Made by a program: the position numbers and the translations under genes. This document shows, piece after piece, positions 1-5,471 of a stretch of DNA of 11,045 bases. Source of the DNA: Acidobacteriota bacterium. Lineage in GTDB: Bacteria > Acidobacteriota > Terriglobia > Bryobacterales > JACQDG01. Numbering within the stretch: position 1 is the first letter of the stretch; each line of letters begins with the position of its first letter. The DNA is taken from the NCBI GenBank assembly GCA_016201195.1, contig JACQDI010000311.1, positions 1 through 11,045 of the forward strand, given 5' to 3'. The notes below the pieces were generated by a model. That model worked only from the letters and a program-made list of their open reading frames with translations. It made no database searches and was not told the DNA's origin.

Positions 1-1
1 C

Positions 2-706
2 GCAGTGGGGGCGCTGTTCCTGGTGGACATGGCGCACTTCGCAGGACTGGTGGCGGCAGGGATTCATCCCAACCCCTGTCAGTGGGCCGACATCGTCACC
101 ACCACCACGCACAAGACGCTGCGCGGGCCGCGAGCGGGGTTGATCCTGGCGCGGGAGAAGTTCGGTAAGGCGATTGACCAGAGCGTGTTCCCGGGCGTGC
201 AGGGCGGGCCTCTGGTGCACATCATCGCCGCCAAGGCGGTTTGCCTGCGCGAGGCCATGCGACCCGAGTTCGTCGACTACCAGAAACAGGTGGCGGCCAA
301 CGCCGGGGCCCTGGCGGCCACCCTGGTGGAGGAAGGCTTCCACGTGATCTCCGGCGGCACCGACACCCACCTGATGCTGGTGGATGTGTTCAGCAAGGGG
401 GTGCGCGGCAAGGACGCCGAGCTGGCCCTGCACCACGCGCACATCACCGCCAACAAGAACGCTATCCCGTTCGACACGAATCCCCCCTTCAACCCGAGCG
501 GCATCCGGCTGGGAACACCCGCCGTCACCACGCGCGGGCTGCGCGAGCCCGAGCTGCGCGCGGTCGGCTCCCTGATCGCGGAGGTGCTCCGCAACCCCGC
601 AGATGAATCCGTCATTGAGAGCGTCAAGCGCCGAGTTTTGGAAATTGTAGAGCGCTTCCCGCTCTATTCCTGGAAGTTGTCCGGCGTGCTGACACCTGAC
701 ACCTGA
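2..706 (+). CDS. glyA: Serine hydroxymethyltransferase, 3' part (5' end outside window)
   Basis: PLP enzyme that interconverts serine and glycine with transfer of a one-carbon unit to tetrahydrofolate, in the cytosol. The visible part holds the SHMT core: VDMAHFAGLVAAG, then VTTTTHKTLRGPR with the PLP-binding lysine codon at 113-115, then FPGVQGGPL, SGGTDTHLMLVD and GIRLGTPAVTTRG. All are hallmark SHMT segments in the usual order. The reading frame is open from the window edge, so the gene is truncated only by the window. After the usual terminal block RFPLY the protein carries an extra tail of about a dozen residues whose last five (LTPDT) and stop codon are encoded by a CTGACAC repeat array. 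The glycosyltransferase gene starts only 22 bases downstream. Identity is near certain. Confidence 0.97.
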   Translation, partial: AVGALFLVDMAHFAGLVAAGIHPNPCQWADIVTTTTHKTLRGPRAGLILAREKFGKAIDQSVFPGVQGGPLVHIIAAKAVCLREAMRPEFVDYQKQVAANAGALAATLVEEGFHVISGGTDTHLMLVDVFSKGVRGKDAELALHHAHITANKNAIPFDTNPPFNPSGIRLGTPAVTTRGLREPELRAVGSLIAEVLRNPADESVIESVKRRVLEIVERFPLYSWKLSGVLTPDT

Positions 707-727
707 CACCTGACACCTGGAACCTGT
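689..727. repeat. Heptamer tandem repeat (CTGACAC)n
   Basis: Four perfect CTGACAC units (689-716), a fifth imperfect unit CTGGAAC (717-723) and a partial CTG. The array overlaps the last codons and stop (704-706) of glyA and ends one base before the TTG start of the next gene. It resembles short tandemly repeated heptamers known from several bacterial groups. It leaves no room for a Shine-Dalgarno sequence for the downstream gene. Confidence 0.92.
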
Positions 728-728
728 C

Positions 729-1883
729 TTGCTGATCGGCTTTGATATCCGGCGCTCCGACGCCTTCGGCGTAGGCACCTATATCAAGAATCTGCTGCGG
801 GCTTTCGCAAGGCGGGGCGCGGGCCATGAATACCTGCTGGTGGGCGGCGAACGGCACCGGGCTGTGCTGGAGGATCTGCCCGAGAGTTTCCGCTTTGTCC
901 CGTTCGAAGAACGCTACAACAGCCTGGGCAGCCATCTGCGCTTTCAGTTCGTGCTGCGGCCCCTGAACCCCGAGGTTTATCACGTGCCCCACCGGGCGGT
1001 TCCGTATATCATGCCGTGCCCCTACGTATGCACCGTGCATGACCTGGACAAGATCCTGTTCCGGGAGCCGTCCGCCTCGCGGCTGCGGACCGAAACGGTC
1101 TTTCACGTGCTGCGGCACGGCCTGCAGCGCGCCGACCGCCTCATCGCCGTCTCGCAGGCCACCAGGCGCGACTTGATCAACCTGCTGGGCATCCCCGGCG
1201 ACCGGATCGAGGTGATCCCCAACGCGCTCGACGAGCAGTTGACCCGCACCGATTCCGAGCAGGACCGGACTCGAACGCTGGAGCGCTTCCAGGTGGACTA
1301 CCCGTTTCTGCTCTACGTCGGCAACATCCAGCCGCAGAAGAACCTGCCGCGGCTGGTGGAGGCGTTTGCCGTGGTGCAGGCGGATCTGGAACAGCACCCG
1401 CGCTACGGCGAGCTGCGGCTGATCATCATCGGCGACGACCTGGCCGCCCATCCCGACCTGCGGCGCTCGGTGATCCGCAGCCGGATGCAGCAGCGCGTGC
1501 GGTTCCTGGGATTCGTCTCCACTGAAACGCTGCGCATTTTCTATTCGAGCGCGGCGGCGTTCGTGTTTCCGTCGCTCTATGAAGGCTTCGGGCTGCCGCC
1601 GCTGGAGGCCATGGCGCAGGGCACGCCGGTGGTGACGTCGAATGTCTCATCACTACCTGAAGTGGTGGGCGACGCGGCCGTGCTCATCAACCCGGAGAAC
1701 GTATTCGACATCGCGCGAGGCATCCGCCAGGTATTGCTCGACGACGATCTGCGGCGCACGTTGAGCCTGCGCGGACGCGAGCAGGCGGCGCGCTTTAGTT
1801 GGGACCGCACCGCTGATCGCGTACTCGAGATTTACCGCAAGGTGGTTGAAAACCGGAGCGCCGGGCGCACAAACAAATCCTGA
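729..1883 (+). CDS. GT4-family glycosyltransferase
   Basis: GT-B fold retaining glycosyltransferase of 384 residues, probably transferring a sugar from a nucleotide-sugar donor to a lipid-linked or polysaccharide acceptor at the cytoplasmic membrane face; acceptor and sugar cannot be read from the sequence. The N-terminal Rossmann domain opens with a glycine-rich GVGTYIKNLL turn (residues 14-23). The inter-domain segment has VSQATRRDL and the C-terminal domain has YVGNIQPQKNLPRLVEAF (from about residue 196). The donor-binding E-x7-E motif EGFGLPPLE spans residues 285-293, followed by GTPVVTSN. Length is normal for GT4. The start is a TTG at 729, chosen because conservation (LIGFDIRR) begins immediately and no ATG/GTG lies upstream in frame outside glyA and the repeat; no clear Shine-Dalgarno is present. 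Lack of linked polysaccharide genes leaves the pathway open. Confidence 0.9.
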   Translation: MLIGFDIRRSDAFGVGTYIKNLLRAFARRGAGHEYLLVGGERHRAVLEDLPESFRFVPFEERYNSLGSHLRFQFVLRPLNPEVYHVPHRAVPYIMPCPYVCTVHDLDKILFREPSASRLRTETVFHVLRHGLQRADRLIAVSQATRRDLINLLGIPGDRIEVIPNALDEQLTRTDSEQDRTRTLERFQVDYPFLLYVGNIQPQKNLPRLVEAFAVVQADLEQHPRYGELRLIIIGDDLAAHPDLRRSVIRSRMQQRVRFLGFVSTETLRIFYSSAAAFVFPSLYEGFGLPPLEAMAQGTPVVTSNVSSLPEVVGDAAVLINPENVFDIARGIRQVLLDDDLRRTLSLRGREQAARFSWDRTADRVLEIYRKVVENRSAGRTNKS

Positions 1884-1893
1884 AGGCCATGTT

Positions 1894-1902
1894 TTATCCA
1901 CA
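1894..1902 (+). promoter_or_regulatory. Perfect DnaA-box match (TTATCCACA)
   Basis: TTATCCACA matches the stringent DnaA consensus TTATNCACA exactly. It lies eleven bases after the glycosyltransferase stop, at the start of an AT-rich patch (bases 1921-1960 hold only 11 G/C out of 40) in an otherwise GC-rich window. A second perfect match lies 52 bases further on in the opposite orientation. Whether DnaA binds here is inference. Confidence 0.45.
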
Positions 1903-1954
1903 GCTATTCAACGGGCTCTTCTTTGTAAGTAGTTGAAACTAAAAGCAATATAGT

Positions 1955-1963
1955 TGTGTATAA
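1955..1963 (-). promoter_or_regulatory. Perfect DnaA-box match, inverted (TTATACACA)
   Basis: The minus strand reads TTATACACA, again an exact fit to TTATNCACA, facing the box at 1894-1902. Between them are a TTCAAC/GTTGAA inverted repeat (1907-1912 and 1932-1937) and the palindrome TAGTT-GA-AACTA (1930-1941). A weak plus-strand promoter reading (TTGAAA 1933-1938, TATAAG 1959-1964) overlaps this site but has a 20-base spacer, so it is not called. Confidence 0.45.
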
Positions 1964-2039
1964 GCGGGTGATTCCACCCAAAAAAGGTTTGACACCGAAT
2001 CGCCACAGGCGTATGCTGATCCTGGTTCCAAGAGGTCAG

Positions 2040-2612
2040 ACAAGCAGTTAGCCTCGGGAACGGTAGCGGACCTGGAACGTCGATCCGCCGGCAAAATCGA
2101 AAGATGACCCGGCGGGGAGCGAAGGGAGATCGGGCCGAGCCGGAGGCAGACCTGGACCGAGTCGAGCGTCTGGAAGCGTTGAGCCGCAAAGGGCCTAAGA
2201 ACCCGGGGCGGGGAGCGGAAGGGCGTACGAAACGGGAAGCTGCTAGGCGGAGGACGTCGCAACGGGGCTGGACGCGATGATCCCGAGCCGGCGCTGAGCA
2301 TAAAGAGCGATCAGCGCCGGGCCGGGGGAGCCAAGGCAGAGCGAGCGACGGAGGAAGCCAAGCAGTTCGCCGAAGAGCTAGGCCGGGAACGGTGATCCCG
2401 TCAGGGTGGGCGTAAAAAACCCATCGAGGTGGGGGAGCGAAAGGCCGGTTTCAGGCGAGGGTCTCGGTTGCTTCGCAGTCAGCGACCGGGCCTTGGGGCA
2501 GTGAGCTTCGCGTCGTCGAAAGGCGGCGCGGGGGGAGCCTCAAGGACAGCCGGACGACGGGAGCAACTGCCAAGCTCTTACCGAGCTAGCCGGGGAGAGA
2601 GCGGGCTGTGAG
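2040..2612 (+). ncRNA. Candidate large structured RNA, unknown family
   Basis: No convincing protein gene spans this stretch, but the plus strand is about two-thirds purine and folds into several strong local helices. Those I could pair by eye: CCGCCGG/CCGGCGG (2085-2091 with 2109-2115) with an inner ATC-GAAA-GAT; CCGGCGCTGA/TCAGCGCCGG, ten perfect pairs (2288-2297 with 2311-2320); CGGGA/TCCCG (2384-2388 with 2396-2400); GGTGGG/CCCATC (2405-2410 with 2420-2425); CTCGGTTGCT/AGCGACCGGG (2463-2472 with 2481-2490); CGCGTCGTC-GAAA-GGCGGCGCG (2509-2530); AGCTC/GAGCT (2573-2577 with 2583-2587). Several stems use U-G pairs that would be A-C mismatches on the other strand, and both GNRA-type loops read GAAA on plus, so the plus strand is the likely transcript. 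A T-run at 2631-2639 may end it. I could not match it to RNase P, tmRNA, 6S, rRNA, or group I/II intron cores. Boundaries are approximate. Confidence 0.5.
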
Positions 2613-2660
2613 TTTGGTCACTTGGAACCATTTTTATTTGGTGATTTGTTGACTTGGTGA
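2613..2660. repeat. Degenerate octamer tandem repeat (consensus TTTGGTGA)
   Basis: Six consecutive 8-base units in register: TTTGGTCA, CTTGGAAC, CATTTTTA, TTTGGTGA, TTTGTTGA, CTTGGTGA. The third is nearly lost. The core TTGGTG is the reverse complement of the CACCAA core of the array near 9656-9682, so the two intergenic arrays appear to belong to one family in opposite orientation. Confidence 0.7.
2615..2639 (+). terminator. Weak candidate rho-independent terminator
   Basis: A short stem TGGT/ACCA (2615-2618 with 2627-2630, loop of eight) is followed directly by TTTTTATTT. The U-tract is good but a four-pair stem is weak. It sits just downstream of the candidate structured RNA and upstream of the efp promoter, where a terminator for that RNA would be expected. 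Confidence 0.3.
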
Positions 2661-2680
2661 TTGAGCCTGCCCACCCGCAT

Positions 2681-2710
2681 TTGACCAGCTTTCGGGTATC
2701 CTCCTATAAT
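2681..2710 (+). promoter_or_regulatory. Sigma70-type promoter for efp
   Basis: TTGACC (2681-2686, five of six to TTGACA) and a perfect TATAAT (2705-2710) are separated by 18 bases. Transcription would start near 2717, giving a leader of about 50 bases to the efp ATG. This is the best promoter-like sequence in the window. Confidence 0.75.
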
Positions 2711-2736
2711 TAGAATCTGCACTGTGGTCCGTTTTT

Positions 2737-2771
2737 CCCACGATCCACAGCCTACAGCCCACTACCCTTAT
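2737..2771. repeat. Heptamer tandem repeat in the efp leader
   Basis: Five 7-base units in register: CCCACGA, TCCACAG, CCTACAG, CCCACTA, CCCTTAT. The array fills the leader after the promoter and runs into the first bases of the efp ATG, so no Shine-Dalgarno sequence exists in front of efp. Confidence 0.7.
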
Positions 2772-3330
2772 GTTACAGTCGACGCAATTGCGGCCAGGGA
2801 TGGTCATCAAGTTCAACAATGATTTGTTCTCCGTGTTCAGCGTGAACCACCGGACGCCGGGAAACCTGCGCGGGTTCGTGCAGGTGAAGATGCGCAACCT
2901 GCGCAGCGGGTCGATGATCGAGCACCGGTTCAGCTCGGAGGACCGCGTGGAGAAGGCGCTGCTCGACGAGCAGGAGATGGAATACCTCTACGACGACGGC
3001 GAGTACTTCTATTTCATGAACACCACCACCTTCGAGCAGGTCCATCTGACCAAGGACTTGCTGGGCGAGGGCGTGCAGTACCTGGCGCCGAATTTGAAGG
3101 TCAACGTGGAATTCTACGAGGGCAGGCCGCTGAGCGTGGAACTGCCGGCTACAGTGGATCTGAAGGTCCTCGAGACCGAGCCGGCGCTGAAGGGGGCCAC
3201 GGTCTCAAACGTCACCAAGCCGGCCAAGCTGGAGACGGGGCTGGTGGTGCAGGTGCCGCCATTCATCACCGAGGGCGAGGTGATCCGGGTCAACACGGCC
3301 GAAGGGACCTACCAGGAGCGGGCGGGGTAG
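2770..3330 (+). CDS. efp: Translation elongation factor P
   Basis: EF-P binds between the ribosomal P and E sites and relieves stalling at consecutive prolines. The 186-residue length and three-domain layout are normal: an N-terminal KOW-like domain (about 1-64), a first OB domain (about 65-128) and a C-terminal OB domain (about 129-186) containing the family signature KPAKLETGLVVQVPPFITEG. The N-terminal block VKMRNLRSGSMIEHRF is typical. The loop that carries the modified residue reads PGNLRGF (30-36), so the tip position that is Lys in most bacteria (PGKG) or Arg in the rhamnosylated class appears to be Asn32, with Arg34 two residues later. The start is ATG at 2770; it lacks a Shine-Dalgarno because a heptamer repeat fills the leader. 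A clear promoter lies upstream. Identity is near certain. Confidence 0.97.
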   Translation: MLQSTQLRPGMVIKFNNDLFSVFSVNHRTPGNLRGFVQVKMRNLRSGSMIEHRFSSEDRVEKALLDEQEMEYLYDDGEYFYFMNTTTFEQVHLTKDLLGEGVQYLAPNLKVNVEFYEGRPLSVELPATVDLKVLETEPALKGATVSNVTKPAKLETGLVVQVPPFITEGEVIRVNTAEGTYQERAG

Positions 3331-3363
3331 TTACGGAAAAGGCGCAAAGAGCAGGGGTGACGG

Positions 3364-4353
3364 CTACTTTCGAAGGGCGGTGGAGCCGTGTCCTGCTCGG
3401 GCGTCGTCTATCGCTTTTGTGGCTCTCAGACGGTAGCCGTCCAAAGGGGTCAAGCCGAACTCCTGCATGATGTCTTCTACAGTCAGGTCCGGATCGAGAG
3501 AGGCTAGGGTAAACCAATCGTCGTCATGGAACCAAACGACTTCCACCTTGCGCCCATACTTTTGCTGGATGCGGCGGACCTTGTCGACGTGGTAATCGAT
3601 CTCGAAAAGCCGTTTCCCGATCGGAAGAGCAAAACCGGCCCAGGGCTGATAGTTGCCGGAGGAGGCCAGCACCTCGCCGCTGACGTCGTAGACGCGCGAT
3701 TGCCCTCTCATCGGGGAGGAAACGACGTAATACTGGCTCATCAACGCCAACGCTGAAAGCTGCCGGGCGGCCGGAAAGGCCGATGGAAAAAAGAGCATTT
3801 TCACGCCCTTCTCCTTGAGGCGCTTCCAGGTATCCCACCAATTCACATCAAAGCAGATCTGGATGCCGATGAGGCCGAAATCGGTCTGGAACACCGGCGG
3901 ATCGGCGCTGCCGGGGGTGATGCCTTCCTGCAACTCCTTTTCGGTCGGATGGATCTTGTCGAACCGCCCCGCAATGCGGCCCTGCCGGTCGAGGAGAACG
4001 GCGGAATTGTAGACACACCCGTCCGCCTGGGTCTTGAGTCCGGCGATGACATAGGCGGAATGTTTCCGGGCCCACGCGGCCAGCCGGTCGGTGGTGGGTC
4101 CGGGAACGGATTCGGGGAGCTTGGCAGAAAAGAGTTCCGGCAGGCAGGCGACGTCGGGGCGGAAGGAGGCGGCCTGGTTCAGGCGTTCCATCGTTGCCTC
4201 GAAGAGCGCCTGGTTGGGATCGCGCGGCAGCCGGTCCTGGCTGATGGCGACGACCCGAACGAGGCGGTTCCTGGGAGGCTGGCCGTCTGCCGCCACAGTC
4301 AGCGCGCCACATCCCGCCGCCAGGACCAGCAGGGAAAGGGGTGTGTATCTCAT
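3364..4353 (-). CDS. Secreted carbon-nitrogen hydrolase (nitrilase superfamily)
   Basis: A 329-residue member of the nitrilase/amidase superfamily, whose members hydrolyse amide or nitrile C-N bonds by a Glu-Lys-Cys triad. The triad is visible as E73 (CLPELF), K133 (RFDKIHPTEKE) and C167 (GIQICFDVNWW). VYNSAVLLDRQGRIAGRFDK precedes the lysine as usual. The N-terminus (residues 1-22) is hydrophobic after one Arg and includes LAAGC, a poor lipobox, so the protein is probably exported, perhaps as a lipoprotein. A C-terminal extension of about 60 residues after the hydrolase core ends in a charged tail. The gene converges on efp with a 33-base gap that shows no clear terminator. Upstream lies a kinase pseudogene in the same orientation. 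The substrate cannot be told from sequence. Confidence 0.85.
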   Translation of the reverse strand: MRYTPLSLLVLAAGCGALTVAADGQPPRNRLVRVVAISQDRLPRDPNQALFEATMERLNQAASFRPDVACLPELFSAKLPESVPGPTTDRLAAWARKHSAYVIAGLKTQADGCVYNSAVLLDRQGRIAGRFDKIHPTEKELQEGITPGSADPPVFQTDFGLIGIQICFDVNWWDTWKRLKEKGVKMLFFPSAFPAARQLSALALMSQYYVVSSPMRGQSRVYDVSGEVLASSGNYQPWAGFALPIGKRLFEIDYHVDKVRRIQQKYGRKVEVVWFHDDDWFTLASLDPDLTVEDIMQEFGLTPLDGYRLRATKAIDDARAGHGSTALRK

Positions 4354-4374
4354 AAACGGTCCTCGATCCGTTGT

Positions 4375-4775
4375 TCAGCGTTTCAGCGTCGCCCGCCATT
4401 TGAGCACGACCGTGAGCGGGGTGGAGGAGGCTTCCTCGAGCGGGGTGATGACGAGGAAGCGCTGGGCATCGCCGGTGGCCACGTAGCGATTCCGCAGGGA
4501 CGTGGGGACCATGCGGGCTTCAAACAGGACCTTCGGGATGCCGGCTTCGAAGGCGGGCGCGTCGCTCTTCACGTCCACAGCCATCATCTGCATGCCGGCC
4601 ATGTACAACAACTCTTTGCCGTCGCGCCGCCATTGGGGCTCGGTGCCGCCGGCGGTGGAGATCTGCCACTTGCCCCCGCGGGTGTAGCGCGCGCGATAGA
4701 CCTCGCCCATGCCGCCCGCTCCGAGGGGTCGAGGATTTCGTAGGGGCCGAGGTGCGTGCCGGAGGAAAGTGTCAT
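4375..4775 (-). pseudogene. Decayed Ser/Thr kinase-TolB-like propeller gene (internal deletion plus frameshift)
   Basis: The minus strand starts with MTLSSGTHLGPYEIL, the standard N-terminus of acidobacterial-type receptor kinases, in one frame, and continues in another frame with PLGAGGMGEVYRARYTR, the glycine-rich ATP loop. The frame change falls near 4726-4732 and fits loss of one base. Directly after RARYTR, where the rest of the kinase and the transmembrane segment should follow, the sequence jumps to GGKWQISTAGGTEPQWRRDGKELLYM, a motif from the end of the C-terminal TolB/WD40-like propeller, and runs to a normal-looking C-terminus (LTVVLKWRATLKR). The junction is near 4671-4684. Most of the kinase domain, including the catalytic HRD and DFG regions, is absent. 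A minus-strand ORF starting further upstream at 4833 reads through, but its first 30-odd residues are not kinase-like. Confidence 0.85.
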
Positions 4776-4789
4776 GGCGTTGCGGAGAT

Positions 4790-4795
4790 ATTATA
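4790..4795 (-). promoter_or_regulatory. Possible -10 box of the kinase pseudogene
   Basis: The minus strand carries a perfect TATAAT fifteen bases upstream of the relic start codon. I see no acceptable -35 at normal spacing, so this may be a residual or chance -10 element. Confidence 0.3.
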
Positions 4796-4831
4796 GAACA
4801 GCGACACTCTTCGAGGCGGTAAGATAAAGGC

Positions 4832-5023
4832 ATGGAAAAGGTCGTCCGGATCTTTCGCAGCCACCGGGAGTCGGACGAGGCAGATCGGGAGTATTTCCGG
4901 AGCCTGACTCCTCAGCAGCGGCTGGACATTTTCCTGGAGTTGCTGTGGCGGGGGCGGAATGGCGATGAGGCTGCCGAAAGACTTGAGAGAGTTTATCGGA
5001 TTGTTGAACTCTCACGGAGTTGA
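4832..5023 (+). CDS. Small charged protein upstream of nucleotidyltransferase
   Basis: Sixty-three residues, rich in Arg and Glu, with the block ESDEADREYFRSLTPQQRLDIFLELLW (from about residue 13) followed by an acidic/basic helix EAAERLERVYRIVELSRS. I recognise this as a recurrent small protein found just before nucleotidyltransferase-fold genes in diverse bacteria, but it has no function name I can support. Its last 65 bases overlap the next gene in another frame, which suggests translational coupling. AAAGG lies just before the ATG but with very short spacing. The role could be an antitoxin or regulator of the downstream protein; that is inference from gene order only. Confidence 0.75.
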   Translation: MEKVVRIFRSHRESDEADREYFRSLTPQQRLDIFLELLWRGRNGDEAAERLERVYRIVELSRS

Positions 5024-5405
5024 GTATGTTTTGGTGGGCGCCTACGCCATGGCCTACCACACCCGGCCTCGGTATACGGACGACATTGACATCCTGGTCC
5101 GGCCATCGCCGGAAAACGCCGTGCGACTAGAGGGCGTAATCCAGGCTTTCGGTTTCACCTCCCTCGGGCTGTCTGCCACTGATTTCCAACGGGAGAATCG
5201 AGTGGTGCAGCTCGGCCACCCCCCGAATCGCATCGATATTCTCACCTCCATCAGCGGCGTGTCGTTCGAGGAAGCATGGCAGGAGCGGCAATTTGGCGAC
5301 CTGGACGGCCTGCACGTACCGTTCCTCAACAAGGGTTGCCTGGTCAGGAACAAGAGGGCATCCGGCAGGGACCAGGATCTGGAAGACTTGAAGCGGCTGA
5401 CCTGA
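4959..5405 (+). CDS. Nucleotidyltransferase-fold protein (DUF6036/AbiEii-like)
   Basis: A 148-residue protein with the minimal nucleotidyltransferase pattern: LREFIGLLNSHGVEYVLVGAYAMAYH, then RYTDDIDILV with the metal-binding D42-x-D44 pair, then PPNRIDILTSISGVSFEEAW and a C-terminal LVRNKRASGRDQDLEDLKRL helix. The usual GG/GS at the start of the active site reads G27-A28. The family transfers a nucleotide to an unknown target, and relatives include the toxin components of AbiE-type systems. An alternative start at 4965 (MRLPKDLREF) is also possible and has better spacing from the G-rich GGGGGCGG at 4950-4957. The gene overlaps the small upstream gene by 65 bases. Fold assignment is firm; biological role is not. 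Confidence 0.82.
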   Translation: MAMRLPKDLREFIGLLNSHGVEYVLVGAYAMAYHTRPRYTDDIDILVRPSPENAVRLEGVIQAFGFTSLGLSATDFQRENRVVQLGHPPNRIDILTSISGVSFEEAWQERQFGDLDGLHVPFLNKGCLVRNKRASGRDQDLEDLKRLT

Positions 5406-5408
5406 CGC

Positions 5409-5422
5409 GAATCGGGATTCGG
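5409..5422. repeat. Two-unit heptamer remnant (GAATCGG GATTCGG)
   Basis: Two adjacent 7-base units, GAATCGG and GATTCGG, with another GATTCGG at 5431-5437. They also form a small palindrome, CGAATC-GG-GATTCG (5408-5421). It lies in the short gap between the convergent nucleotidyltransferase and selA ends. This may be the remains of a longer array or chance. Confidence 0.3.
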
Positions 5423-5471
5423 GCCTTGCTGATTCGGTATATGCCCCTTACGTGATCGTTCAAGCTCGGCG

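Noticed and set aside
1966..1986. GGGTG-ATTC-CACCC hairpin followed by an A-run
   Set aside because: The plus strand has A after the stem, not T. On minus the T-run precedes the hairpin. It is therefore not an intrinsic terminator for either strand.
2104..2280. 58-codon ORF on plus starting MTRRGAKGDRAEPEADLDRV
   Set aside because: Composition follows the purine-rich bias of the region, there is no clear ribosome binding site, and its start codon lies inside a hairpin of the candidate RNA. No similarity to a known protein recognised.
1939..2301. 120-codon ORF on minus in the gap before efp
   Set aside because: Rich in Ser, Arg and Pro as expected from reading the complement of a purine-rich tract; no domain pattern and another overlapping minus frame looks the same.
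2429..2611. 60-codon ORF on plus within the structured region
   Set aside because: Low-complexity Arg/Gly/Ser content and complete overlap with the strongest helices.
2040..2612. Region as 16S/23S rRNA, RNase P, tmRNA or group II intron domain V
   Set aside because: None of the conserved core sequences of these RNAs that I can recall is present on either strand. A covariance-model search would settle it.
3949..4743. 264-codon plus-strand ORF opposite the nitrilase and kinase relic
   Set aside because: Shadow of minus-strand coding sequence with Gly/Arg-rich, domain-free content.
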